Source of the DNA: an uncultured Prevotellaceae bacterium | Lineage (GTDB): Bacteria; Bacteroidota; Bacteroidia; Bacteroidales; Bacteroidaceae | Direction of reading: 5' to 3' | NCBI GenBank assembly: GCA_946407895.1 | Contig: CAMJQA010000003.1 | Span: 40,295 to 104,294 of the forward strand | Length of the DNA stretch: 64,000 nucleotides | In this document: positions 15,663 through 23,685 of the stretch, piece after piece | Position numbering within the stretch: the first letter of the stretch is position 1 | Layout: every line of letters begins with the position of its first letter | The notes under the pieces: generated by a model | The model's input: the letters and a program-made list of their open reading frames with translations, nothing else | What the model was told of the DNA's origin: nothing | The model's database searches: none | Program-made: the position numbers and the translations under genes

Positions 15663-17465
15663 TCATTCGATTATCCTTACTCCGCCCTTGTCGGCGCTGG
15701 AGACGCTCTGTGCGTAGGCACGGAGGGCCTTGCTTACCTGCCGATGTCGTCGCAGGGGCTGCTGGGGCCGTGCGGCGAGTTCTTCGGGGGTGAGGCGGAC
15801 GTTGATGCTGCGGGCTGGAATGTCGATGTCGATGATGTCGCCGTCAACGATCTTGCCTATGTTGCCTCCGCTGGCTGCCTCGGGGCTTACGTGGCCGATG
15901 CTGAGGCCGCTAGTGCCGCCACTGAATCGTCCGTCGGTGACGAGTGCGCACTGTTTGCCCAGGTGCATGGACTTTATGTAGCTGGTGGGGTATAGCATTT
16001 CCTGCATGCCGGGGCCGCCTTTGGGCCCTTCGTGGGTGATGACGACGACGTCGCCTGCCTTCACCCGCCCGCCCAGGATGCCCTCGCAGGCGTCTTCCTG
16101 ACTGTCGAAGACCACGGCAGGGCCGCTGAAGCGCCAGATACTCTCGTCCACGCCGGCGGTCTTTACGACGCAGCCGTCCTGTGCTATGTTGCCGAAGAGG
16201 ACGGCCATGCCGCCGTCGCGGGTGTAGGCGTGCTCGATGTCGCGTATGCAGCCGTTTACGCGGTCAGTGTCGAGGGATGGGTAGTAGGTCTCCTGTTCGC
16301 CGAGCTGGTTGCAGAATCGCCCGGCGGGGGCGCTGCTGTAGATGCGCATGGCCTCGGGGTCGATGCGTGGCTTGAGTATGCTGTATCGTTCGATGTCCTG
16401 TGCCAGAGTCTGACCATTGACACGGCGCACGCTGGTGTCGATGAGTCCGCCCTTGGCCAGCTCGCCCAGGAGGTTGAGCATTCCCCCGGCGCGGCCGCAC
16501 TCCTGCACGCTGTACTTCTGGCTGTTGGGTGCCAGTTTGCAAAGGAATGGCGTTCGGCGCGAAAGGCGGTCGATGTCGGCCATGGTGAAGTCCACTTCGG
16601 CCTCCTGTGCTATGGCGAGGAGGTGTAGTACGGTGTTTGTGCTGGCTCCCATGGCTATGTCGAGTGTCATGGCGTTGAGGAAGGCCTGTCGGGTGGCTAT
16701 GTTACGGGGAAGCACGCTGTCGTCGCCCTGCTCGTAGTATGCTAGGGCGTTGTGCACAATCTGTCGGGCGGCCTGCTGCATGAGCCAGACGCGGTTCTGG
16801 TGGGTGGCCAGGATTGTGCCATTGCCGGGCAGGGAGAGTCCAATGGCTTCGGTGAGGTTGTTCATGGAGTTGGCGGTGAACATGCCGCTGCAGCAGCCGC
16901 ATCCGGGGCAGGCCCGGTTCTCCACCTCGGCGAGCTCCTGGTCGCTGACGGTGGGGTCGGCGCCCTTTATCATGGCGGCTATGAGGTCGAGGTTCTCACC
17001 CTTGTACTGCCCGGCCTCCATGGGCCCGCCGGAGACGAATACAGCGGGTATGTTGAGTCTCATGGCGGCCATGAGCATGCCGGGTGTTATTTTGTCGCAG
17101 TTGGAGATGCATATCATGGCATCGGCTTTGTGGGCATTCACCATGTACTCCACGGAGTCTGCTATGATGTCGCGGCTGGGTAGGCTGTAGAGCATGCCGT
17201 CGTGTCCCATAGCTATGCCGTCGTCGATGGCTATGGTGTTGAATTCGGCGGCGTAGCATCCCATACTCTCTATCTCGGCCTTGATGATCTGCCCGGCCTC
17301 GTGCAGGTGTGTGTGGCCGGGTACGAACTGGGTGAAGGAGTTGACGACAGCTATGATGGGCCGTCCAAACTGCTCGCGCTTCATGCCATTTGCCACCCAT
17401 AGGGCGCGTGCACCGGCCATGCGGCGGCCCTCGGTGCATACTGCACTCCTTAACTGATGTTTCAT
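15663..17465 (-). CDS. ilvD: dihydroxy-acid dehydratase
   Basis: A 600-residue iron-sulphur enzyme that dehydrates the dihydroxy acid made by IlvC to the 2-keto acid. The cluster and active-site motifs are visible: [40 protein letters not shown] and the C-terminal [20 protein letters not shown]. It is the first gene of the operon, with a promoter 50 bp upstream. The C-terminus (about 30 residues after the [13 protein letters not shown] strand) is of normal length. There is no leader peptide rich in Ile/Leu/Val codons between promoter and start. Confidence 0.96.
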   Translation of the reverse strand: MKHQLRSAVCTEGRRMAGARALWVANGMKREQFGRPIIAVVNSFTQFVPGHTHLHEAGQIIKAEIESMGCYAAEFNTIAIDDGIAMGHDGMLYSLPSRDIIADSVEYMVNAHKADAMICISNCDKITPGMLMAAMRLNIPAVFVSGGPMEAGQYKGENLDLIAAMIKGADPTVSDQELAEVENRACPGCGCCSGMFTANSMNNLTEAIGLSLPGNGTILATHQNRVWLMQQAARQIVHNALAYYEQGDDSVLPRNIATRQAFLNAMTLDIAMGASTNTVLHLLAIAQEAEVDFTMADIDRLSRRTPFLCKLAPNSQKYSVQECGRAGGMLNLLGELAKGGLIDTSVRRVNGQTLAQDIERYSILKPRIDPEAMRIYSSAPAGRFCNQLGEQETYYPSLDTDRVNGCIRDIEHAYTRDGGMAVLFGNIAQDGCVVKTAGVDESIWRFSGPAVVFDSQEDACEGILGGRVKAGDVVVITHEGPKGGPGMQEMLYPTSYIKSMHLGKQCALVTDGRFSGGTSGLSIGHVSPEAASGGNIGKIVDGDIIDIDIPARSINVRLTPEELAARPQQPLRRHRQVSKALRAYAQSVSSADKGGVRIIE

Positions 17466-17515
17466 CTTACGGTGTGATTTACTTTATACCTTATATTTTA
17501 TAACTTAACGGGCTG

Positions 17516-17543
17516 CAAAATTACACAATTTATTCCTTTCGGG
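17516..17543 (-). promoter_or_regulatory. promoter of the ilv operon
   Basis: The -7 box TAATTTTG (17516-17523, minus strand) has a TTG 20 bp further upstream, matching the Bacteroidetes -33/-7 layout. The leader to the ilvD ATG is about 45 nt. Confidence 0.75.
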
Positions 17544-17602
17544 CAAGGATTACGGGATTTTTGTAAGGAATAAAGGGCGAAATGGCATAAATATGTTGCC
17601 GT

Positions 17603-17780
17603 GGGGGGGGGATGGCTGCGCCCGTGGGGGCATAGGTGACAGATGATGAAAGCGGGGCTGGATGCTCCGCTTTCATGGGGTGTGGGCTTCTTGCTTGAGG
17701 GCGGGGAGGGTTACTCCATGCCGTCGCCGGCATCGGGGGACGGGTCGGCTGACGCCGCTGCCAAGTCAGGCGGGCGCACG
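17603..17780 (-). pseudogene. remnant of a gene 3' end encoding the DAGDGME tail
   Basis: On the minus strand a stop codon at 17711-17713 is preceded by codons for SADPSPDAGDGME, but the frame is open for only 23 codons before another stop. The DNA from the tail through the stop and into the following G-rich stretch matches the 3' end of the DUF6261 gene at 683. A 10-bp stem hairpin (ATGAAAGCGG / CCGCTTTCAT) at about 17647-17677 follows, as a hairpin also does near 540. It is best read as a fragment left by duplication or deletion. A G9 tract (17603-17611) lies further downstream. Confidence 0.6.
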
Positions 17781-17873
17781 CCTCACAGCACAGGCCAGCC
17801 GGCAAACAGACCGCAAAAACGCCGGAGATTTGCGGAATGAGCGCGCATCGCCGTGAAAAACCCGCTTTTTTTT

Positions 17874-17902
17874 TGAAAATAAGACGAATTTCGCTAAATT
17901 TG
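17874..17902 (+). promoter_or_regulatory. promoter abutting the serine hydrolase start
   Basis: A TTTG (-33) is followed after 19 bp by TAAATTTG (17895-17902), a full match to the Bacteroidetes consensus. Only four bases separate the box from the TTG at 17907. Confidence 0.8.
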
Positions 17903-17906
17903 CGAC

Positions 17907-19031
17907 TTGAAACTCAAGAAAAAGTTGAAAACAACGATTATCCTCATGCTGGCCGGCCTGCTCAGCAGCGCCGGCTGTCTTGCGCAAGGCAGTGCCGACG
18001 CGCTGAGCGCGGCCTCGCCCGGCGCGCAGCAACAGAGAAGTGAAATTGTCCTCCGCCGGAAGAAGCCCGGCAAGCGCATCATGCAGGCCATGATGCAGTA
18101 CAGGCAGGCGGCGATTGACGGAAAAGTAAATCTGCACAGCGTAATGTTGCTGCAGCACGGCCGCGTGCTCTACGAGGAGTGGATGGGCGAAGGCGCCCCC
18201 GAGAAGCCGCATGTGTTGCACAGCGTCAGCAAGACGTTCACGTCCACGGCCGTGGGGCTGGCCGTCGGCGAGGGGCTGCTCAGCCTCGACGACCCCGTCA
18301 TCAAGTTTTTCCCCGACAAGCTGCCGCCCGAGCCGTCGGACCGCCTGCGCCGCATGACGGTGCGACACCTGCTCACCATGACGTGCGGCCACGGCAAGGA
18401 ACCGTCCGCCGCGACGCGGAATCTCGAGGGTGCCGACTGGGTACGGGGCTTCCTCGCCTGGCCCGTGGAATATGAGCCCGGCAGCCGCTTCTGCTACAAC
18501 AGCATGGGCACGTATATGCTCTCCGCCATCGTGCAGAAGGTGTCGGGGCAGAAAATCGTGGACTACCTGATGCCCCGCCTGTTCGGGCCCCTCGGCATCG
18601 CCCGGCCACGGTGGGAAGAGAGTCCGCAGGGCATCAACTGCGGCGGATGGGGACTCTATCTGCGCACGGAGGACCTGGCGAAGATGGGCCAGCTCTTGCT
18701 GCAGAAGGGGCGGTGGCAGGGCCGGCAGATTCTGCCACCGGGCTGGGTGGACGAGGCCAGCGCGCGCCAGGTGGCCTGCCAGCCAGCCGGAATGACACCG
18801 GAGCGCCTGGCCGACAGCGGGCTGAACGCCGGGAACAGCGACTGGGTGCAAGGCTACGGCTACCAGATGTGGCGCTGCCGCCATAATGCGTTCCGCGCCG
18901 ACGGCGCCTACGGGCAGTACATCATCGTCATGCCGCAGCAGGATGCCGTCGTAATCAACACGGCGCAGCAGGGCGACCTCCAGCAGGAGCTCAACCTAGT
19001 GTGGGATTATATCCTGCCAGCGTTGCAGTGA
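17907..19031 (+). CDS. class C beta-lactamase-like serine hydrolase, exported
   Basis: A 374-residue member of the serine beta-lactamase/esterase superfamily (PF00144). The nucleophile motif SxxK is HSVSKTF (Ser106, Lys109); the Tyr motif is YNSMGTYM; and RADGAYGQYI fits the third active-site strand. The N-terminus is a signal peptide (TIILMLAGLLSSAGCLAQ). There is no ATG upstream of it: candidates are TTG 17907, TTG 17925 (gives MKTTIILML..., a good leader) or ATG 17946 (leader too short). In-frame TAA at 17895 blocks anything earlier. Substrate could be a beta-lactam, a peptidoglycan peptide or an ester; it stands alone. Confidence 0.85.
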   Translation: MKLKKKLKTTIILMLAGLLSSAGCLAQGSADALSAASPGAQQQRSEIVLRRKKPGKRIMQAMMQYRQAAIDGKVNLHSVMLLQHGRVLYEEWMGEGAPEKPHVLHSVSKTFTSTAVGLAVGEGLLSLDDPVIKFFPDKLPPEPSDRLRRMTVRHLLTMTCGHGKEPSAATRNLEGADWVRGFLAWPVEYEPGSRFCYNSMGTYMLSAIVQKVSGQKIVDYLMPRLFGPLGIARPRWEESPQGINCGGWGLYLRTEDLAKMGQLLLQKGRWQGRQILPPGWVDEASARQVACQPAGMTPERLADSGLNAGNSDWVQGYGYQMWRCRHNAFRADGAYGQYIIVMPQQDAVVINTAQQGDLQQELNLVWDYILPALQ

Positions 19032-19097
19032 ACAGGGCGGCAACGCATCATCTGCTGACTGCAATGAAATAATAAGGTCGGTCAGCCATCAACACAA

Positions 19098-19152
19098 AGC
19101 GGCGCCCTTCCACCGCCTGCGATAATCGCTTGGAAGACGGAAGGGCGCCGCT
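19098..19152. terminator. bidirectional terminator hairpin
   Basis: Perfect 14-bp arms AGCGGCGCCCTTCC and GGAAGGGCGCCGCT with a 27-nt loop lie between the convergent serine hydrolase and nuclease-like genes; A-rich and T-rich flanks serve both strands. Confidence 0.8.
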
Positions 19153-19275
19153 ATTATTATGCATTAAAAGTCGCTGGGATGGGGCGAATCAGCGTTCAGT
19201 TCGGTGCATCGTTTCCGGGGGGAAGGGGTTCAGCGTTCAGAACGTTGCATCATTTCCAGTCGAAATCATTTCAAA

Positions 19276-20403
19276 CTATCTGCGTACGAGTGTCGGCCGT
19301 CCGTTTTGGATATAAAGTCCCTGCGCGGGGCGCTCCGTCAGCAGGCGGCCGCAGAGGTCGTAGAGCGGGGCAGCAGGGGCGGGCGCCGGCTTGTCCCCCG
19401 CGGACGCGGCGCTAATCGACGTATCGCCTTCAGCGGGCAGACGGAAGCGCACCATGAGCGGAAAGTGGTCAGAGGGCGCAATGGGGCGACCGTAGTCCTC
19501 GGTGATGATCATCCGGCTCAGCGCCTTCATCCGCTTGAAGAAAACGTAGTCGAACTCCGAGCCGCGGCAGCCCGGGTCGGTAGCCGGCAGCCAGTTGGAC
19601 GCCGTGTGGGTGATGCTCCCCTTGGGCACGCACGACGTTTCGGTGCACAGCGCAGCGTCCACCAGGTAGTAGGCCATGCCAAGCCACGCCTGACGGTGGT
19701 CGGCGCGCCGCATATTGAAGTCGCCCACCACCACGATGGACTCGTCGCCGGCCAGCTCCGCCATCCTGCGCCCGATGAGGCGGCAGCTCTCGATGCCGGA
19801 CTGAGTGGCGCCGTAGTTGGTGTGGGCGACGGCGAAAAAGAAGGCGCCGCCCGATGCCTTGTCGCGCAGCTTCACCCAGGCCAGCGCCCGTGGCAGGTTT
19901 TCGTTCGTCCCCGTCGTCCAGCCGGGCCCCGGCGTGTCGGGGTGCTCGTTGAGGTAGAGCTTTCCCTTGTCGAGCAACTCGTAGCGGTCGCGCCGGTAGA
20001 AAATGACGTTGTGCTCATACTTCCGGCCCTCTCGCTCCACGGCCCAGTCGTCATACTCGGGCAGCATGTCGCGCAGGTCCTGCAGCTGCGACCGCCCCGT
20101 CTGCGGGTCGCTGTTGTTGCCAATCACCTCCTCCATGCCCACGACGTCGAAGGCGTAGTCGTGGACGATGCCACCCACAAACTCTCGGCGGTTGGCCCAC
20201 AGCTTGTCGCCGGCGTCACCATTGGCCGGATTGCAGTATCGTACGTTGAAAGTGGCCATCCGGTGCACGTCCGGCTCCTCCGCCGGGCGGCCGGCGGCCC
20301 TCGCCCCAGTCAGCGCAGCAGTGGCCGGCAGCAGCGCCGCCAGCCACAGAATCTGAAAACATCTCCTTGTCATAATCATATAAAGCGTTAGTCGGCGAAT
20401 CAT
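19276..20403 (-). CDS. exported endonuclease/exonuclease/phosphatase family protein
   Basis: A 375-residue protein with an N-terminal hydrophobic leader (from about MTRRCFQILWLAALLPATAA; the true start may be an internal Met). The metal-dependent EEP fold shows ATFNVRYCNP, VGMEEVIG, VVVGDFNM and PSDHFPLMV. The last 35 residues (PLYDLCGRLLTERPAQGLYI and on to NGRPTLVRR) resemble the 'YDL.GRrv....GiYI.nGrk' tail on many secreted Prevotella proteins. It is the last gene of the SPFH-DUF4177-RHH-EEP series, 12 bp after the RHH gene. Substrate (nucleic acid, phosphoester or lipid) is open. Confidence 0.8.
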   Translation of the reverse strand: MIRRLTLYMIMTRRCFQILWLAALLPATAALTGARAAGRPAEEPDVHRMATFNVRYCNPANGDAGDKLWANRREFVGGIVHDYAFDVVGMEEVIGNNSDPQTGRSQLQDLRDMLPEYDDWAVEREGRKYEHNVIFYRRDRYELLDKGKLYLNEHPDTPGPGWTTGTNENLPRALAWVKLRDKASGGAFFFAVAHTNYGATQSGIESCRLIGRRMAELAGDESIVVVGDFNMRRADHRQAWLGMAYYLVDAALCTETSCVPKGSITHTASNWLPATDPGCRGSEFDYVFFKRMKALSRMIITEDYGRPIAPSDHFPLMVRFRLPAEGDTSISAASAGDKPAPAPAAPLYDLCGRLLTERPAQGLYIQNGRPTLVRR

Positions 20404-20415
20404 TGCCCGGCGGCG

Positions 20416-20589
20416 TCATGCCCGCGGTTTCCTGAGGCGGCCGCTCTTCCGCAGCGCCTCCGTCAGAATCCACTGTATCTGCCCGTTGGTGCTGCGAAAC
20501 TCGTCGGCGGCCCATGCCTCAATCGCCTGCATGACATCTCCGTCCATGCGCAGGATGAAACTTTTGGTTGTCGATTCCTTCCTCGCCAT
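20416..20589 (-). CDS. Arc-like ribbon-helix-helix DNA-binding protein (57 aa)
   Basis: Start taken at ATG 20589 (MARKESTTKSFILRMDGDV), as the track's first codon is a TTG inside the preceding gene's end. SFILRMDGDVMQAIEAWA and STNGQIQWILTEALRKSGR fit the beta-strand, helix, helix of Arc/MetJ-type repressors. It starts 5 bp after the DUF4177 stop. As in other Bacteroidales with the SPFH/DUF4177/Arc order, it could be the local regulator or an antitoxin-like protein; no partner toxin is evident. Confidence 0.85.
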   Translation of the reverse strand: MARKESTTKSFILRMDGDVMQAIEAWAADEFRSTNGQIQWILTEALRKSGRLRKPRA

Positions 20590-20594
20590 CAGGT

Positions 20595-20732
20595 TCAACC
20601 GTCATATTCACGCATCAGCACCAGGCTGCTGCCCGTGCCCGCTACCACCTTCCAGCCTTCGTACCCCAGCTGATTCAGCTTCTTTTCGACGAAAAACAGG
20701 GGCGTGATCACTTTGTACTCGTATCGCTTCAT
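20595..20732 (-). CDS. DUF4177-like small protein (45 aa)
   Basis: Too short for the ORF track. The frame from ATG 20732 reads MKRYEYKVITPLFFVEKKL, continues NQLGYEGWKVVAG and ends LMREYDG. The pattern 'yEYKv....e..Ln.lG.eGWelv' is that of DUF4177. Its start is 4 bp after the SPFH stop and its stop 5 bp before the RHH gene, so the three genes are tightly coupled. Function unknown. Confidence 0.82.
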   Translation of the reverse strand: MKRYEYKVITPLFFVEKKLNQLGYEGWKVVAGTGSSLVLMREYDG

Positions 20733-20736
20733 GGCA

Positions 20737-21690
20737 TCAATGATTTAAAGTTCCGGCGTTAACGACGGGCTGCGCCGAGTCGTCGCCGCAGAGTACGACG
20801 AGCAAATTGCTCACCATTGCGGCCTTCTTCTCGTCGTCGAGCTCAACGACATTCTCCTTCGACAGTTTGTCGAGCGCCATCTTCACCATGCTGACAGCAC
20901 CGTCAACAATCTTCTCGCGGGCCGTTATAATCGCCGCAGCCTGTTGCCTCCGCAGCATCACGGCGGCAATTTCGGGCGCATACGCTAAGTAGTTTATGCG
21001 GGCCTCCACCGCCTCCATGCCAGCCATGGCCAGCCGCTCGTTTAGTTTGTCTTTCAGCACTTGGTTGATCTCCTCGCTGCCGTCGCGCAACGTTACCTCG
21101 TGGTCGTCGTTCCCCTCGTTGTCATAGGCATAAAGCCCGGCGACTTCGCGAAGCGCGCTGTCGCTTTGCACCGCCACGAAGTTCTGAAACTTATTCATCC
21201 TCGCGGTGGCGGAATTTCCTACGTTCGCTTGGTTAGATACGTCGGTGTCGATGTCGAATATGGCTTTATAAGTGTCCTTCAGCCGCCATACGAGCACCAA
21301 CCCGATGAGAACGGGATTTCCCACCTTATCGTTAACCTTGATGGGCTCCGCGTTCAAGTTGCGCGCGCGGAGGCTCACGTTCTTCACGCTCATGAAGGGA
21401 TTCAGCCAGAAGAAGCCCGTTTTCCGGAACGTACCGACATAGCGCCCGAAAAAGGTCATAACTTTCGCCTCGTTCGGCTCCAGCATGGCAAATCCGCAAC
21501 TGCAGATGATGGCAGCGATGAAAAGCACGCCCGTTAGCACGAACCACAGGGCGCAGGGACGCCCCGCATCGGCATCCACGATACCTCTCACCAGGAAATA
21601 CAACGTTGCAACGTAAAGCAACACGTCGATGGCACACATCAGGAAGCCGTTCAGCGAGCCTCCATGAAATTCAAATTCTTTACTTTCCAT
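20737..21690 (-). CDS. SPFH/Band 7 domain membrane protein
   Basis: A 317-residue stomatin/prohibitin-like protein. Two hydrophobic segments at about residues 18-36 and 46-66 anchor it to the membrane; the SPFH domain follows (MLEPNEAKVMTFFGRYVGTFRKTGF, then NPFMSVKNVSLRARNLN). A helical, Ala/Glu-rich region (EARINYLAYAPEIAAVMLRRQ) comes before the C-terminal helix. Such proteins form large membrane microdomain cages. It heads a tight operon with DUF4177, an RHH regulator and an EEP protein; the promoter is at 21746-21753 (TATTTTTG, minus). Confidence 0.9.
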   Translation of the reverse strand: MESKEFEFHGGSLNGFLMCAIDVLLYVATLYFLVRGIVDADAGRPCALWFVLTGVLFIAAIICSCGFAMLEPNEAKVMTFFGRYVGTFRKTGFFWLNPFMSVKNVSLRARNLNAEPIKVNDKVGNPVLIGLVLVWRLKDTYKAIFDIDTDVSNQANVGNSATARMNKFQNFVAVQSDSALREVAGLYAYDNEGNDDHEVTLRDGSEEINQVLKDKLNERLAMAGMEAVEARINYLAYAPEIAAVMLRRQQAAAIITAREKIVDGAVSMVKMALDKLSKENVVELDDEKKAAMVSNLLVVLCGDDSAQPVVNAGTLNH

Positions 21691-21745
21691 ACTCTCGATT
21701 TTAAATATAATACAAATATTTTGATATCATTTTGCTATCACGGTG

Positions 21746-21753
21746 CAAAAATA
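21746..21753 (-). promoter_or_regulatory. -7 box TATTTTTG before the SPFH operon
   Basis: Consensus TAnnTTTG on the minus strand, 55 bp before the start codon, with a TTG 21 bp upstream. Confidence 0.65.
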
Positions 21754-21867
21754 CAAAGATTTTTCCGTCCCGCGCAAGGAAACGGAAAAAAATTAAGGAA
21801 ATTTAACAGGAAACAAAGCGCGGCAAATCAGCTTCGCCAAACGCTGAATCGTTACAAAGCCGGCAAA

Positions 21868-22959
21868 TCAGCGCTTCACGAGCCCGATCTTCAGATTAAG
21901 TTTTAGGAAGTAAGCGCCGTTCTCCCGCTCCAGGTAGCCGTACTTGCTGTCGTCGGGCAGCGATTTCTCAAGCCTCGTATGGGTGAACAGGTAATTGCCA
22001 AACGTCTGCTCGTCGGCCCGCGTATAGAGCAACATCTTTCCGGCAGGATCCACCATCACGTAACCGCCGATGGCACCGTGGGAGCCGTCAAAAACCTTGG
22101 CCGGCCTCATGCCCCACGCAGCGGCAAGCAGCAACTGCCTGATCTTGTAGCGGTAAAGGCCATGCTTCCTGACGAGCTCGTCCTTCACCTTAAGCGGATT
22201 CCTTTCCTCCAGGACGCCGGCCAGCTCGTCGATGCGCGCCGTACCGTCAAGGTGCAACGACATCAGCATACTCGCAAGAATGCGCGGCAGGTTGGTATCC
22301 AGCACAAGCAGGTTGCTCTTGAAAATTTTATCGGCGACGTCGCTGTACTTCAGTATGCCGCCCAGGCTCTGTATGTAGAGAATGCGCCGCGCCACCTCGG
22401 CCACGTTATCGGGCTGCTCCGTCCAATTGATTTTATGCACGGCCGGACCGCTGAAGCGCACGCCCGTCTGCTCGAACTTCAGATTGGCCGTCCGCCCGCC
22501 GTCGAGCAGGGGCAGATAGCCGCACAGCCTACTCTGTATACGCAGCCCCACGAGCGGGGCATCAACGCTCCATAGCGCAATGTGCATGTCGGTGCGATCA
22601 TCCGTTTGCGCCTCCATATCATAAATCTGCAGGGCATCCAGGAAAGGCTCCAGGTCGCTCAGGTCGAGCCTCTCCTCCGAGAGCCGGTCCCTGTCGGTCA
22701 GCAAGCGACGAATCCACTCGGCAGCCACCTGGAAATCATCGCGCGGAAAGCGCGCATCTATCTCCGCGCCGACAATGTGAACCTCGCCCTCCTCAATCAC
22801 ATAGCGGCGCATTCCGTTATGCTCGCGGCGCACTATCATAGCCACCGGAGCCTGCCCCGCGGCCTCGCCCCCGGCGTCACCCGTCTCAATCGTTCCCTCA
22901 GCCAAAAGACTGAACAGTACATACAGTTCGTTTGCCTCGCGGCGTGTTGCTTCCAGCAT
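21868..22959 (-). CDS. HpaII family type II restriction endonuclease
   Basis: With the ATG at 22959 the protein has 363 residues, close to HpaII itself, and starts MLEATRREANELYVLFSLLAEG, like the 'n.GEwsElYv.lkLLadG' start of that family. The C-terminus also fits: a GGYVMVDPAGKMLLY strand, then NYLFTHTRLEKSL, KYGYLERENGAYFLKLNL. The HpaII family cuts CCGG. No C5-cytosine methyltransferase is seen anywhere in the window, so self-protection must come from elsewhere, or the enzyme is inactive or has another role. It has its own promoter (22991-22998), divergent from the FKBP gene. Reaction inferred from family only. Confidence 0.75.
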   Translation of the reverse strand: MLEATRREANELYVLFSLLAEGTIETGDAGGEAAGQAPVAMIVRREHNGMRRYVIEEGEVHIVGAEIDARFPRDDFQVAAEWIRRLLTDRDRLSEERLDLSDLEPFLDALQIYDMEAQTDDRTDMHIALWSVDAPLVGLRIQSRLCGYLPLLDGGRTANLKFEQTGVRFSGPAVHKINWTEQPDNVAEVARRILYIQSLGGILKYSDVADKIFKSNLLVLDTNLPRILASMLMSLHLDGTARIDELAGVLEERNPLKVKDELVRKHGLYRYKIRQLLLAAAWGMRPAKVFDGSHGAIGGYVMVDPAGKMLLYTRADEQTFGNYLFTHTRLEKSLPDDSKYGYLERENGAYFLKLNLKIGLVKR

Positions 22960-22990
22960 AATTTCTATCGTTTTATTCACTTTCTGGTCA

Positions 22991-23028
22991 CAAAAATACA
23001 AATAATTCGCCGAAATGTAGTACCTTTG
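22991..23028. promoter_or_regulatory. divergent promoters of the restriction enzyme and FKBP genes
   Basis: TATTTTTG on the minus strand (22991-22998) and TACCTTTG on the plus strand (23021-23028) lie back to back in a 111-bp gap; their upstream elements must overlap. Confidence 0.7.
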
Positions 23029-23070
23029 CCCAGAAAATTCACAAAAAAACTATTTACCATTGTAATTATT

Positions 23071-23646
23071 ATGGCAAACGAGACAAGCAACAAGTACATT
23101 ACGGTCGCCTACAAGCTCTATGCTCCAATGGAGGGCAACGACCACGAGCTCATCGAGGAGGCAACGGCCGAGCACCCCTTCCAGTTCATCTCGGGCATGG
23201 GCCTGGCCCTCGACGCCTTCGAGCGCATCATCACCGCCACCGAGAAGGGCGGCACCTTCGACTTCACGCTGAGCATCGACGAGGCTTACGGACCATACGT
23301 GGAGGAAGGCGTGCAGAAGCTGCCGCGCAGCACCTTCGAGATTGACGGCAAGCTGAACAAGAAATACATCTACGAGGGAGCCGTCGTGCCCCTGATGAAC
23401 GCCGACGGCGAGCGCTTCAACGGCACCATCGCCGAGATTACCGAAAAGGAAATCACCGTTGACCTGAACCACCCTCTGGCCGGCAAGCCCCTGAACTTCG
23501 TGGGCACGGTGACGGAGAACCGCGAGGCCACCAACGAGGAGATTCAGGAGATGGTGAAGGCCATGAGCGGCGGATGTGGCGGTTGCGGCGGTTGCGGCGG
23601 CGACTGCGAGGGCGGCTGCTCGGGCTGCAACGGCTGCCAGGCCTGA
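23071..23646 (+). CDS. SlyD-like FKBP peptidyl-prolyl isomerase with Cys-rich metal-binding tail
   Basis: A 191-residue cytoplasmic protein starting MANETSNKYITVAYKLYAPM (the track start at 22582 runs through the divergent gene). The SlyD-type FKBP domain is seen in PFQFISGMGLALDAFERII and DFTLSIDEAYGPYVEEGVQKLPRSTF, with the inserted chaperone flap. The last 27 residues are Gly and Cys, with seven cysteines in CGGC-type spacing, replacing the His-rich tail of E. coli SlyD; this probably binds nickel, zinc or copper. Role: proline isomerisation and possibly metallocentre delivery. Confidence 0.9.
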   Translation: MANETSNKYITVAYKLYAPMEGNDHELIEEATAEHPFQFISGMGLALDAFERIITATEKGGTFDFTLSIDEAYGPYVEEGVQKLPRSTFEIDGKLNKKYIYEGAVVPLMNADGERFNGTIAEITEKEITVDLNHPLAGKPLNFVGTVTENREATNEEIQEMVKAMSGGCGGCGGCGGDCEGGCSGCNGCQA

Positions 23647-23685
23647 TACTCCACTATTCCCGAACCCCTTTCCCTCAACCCACAC

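Noticed and set aside
17530-17640. Attenuator or leader peptide for the ilv operon
   Set aside because: No branched-chain-rich short ORF or terminator/antiterminator pair lies between the promoter and ilvD.
17766-18884. Minus-strand 372-aa ORF
   Set aside because: Antisense to the serine hydrolase with its SxxK and Tyr motifs on the plus strand.
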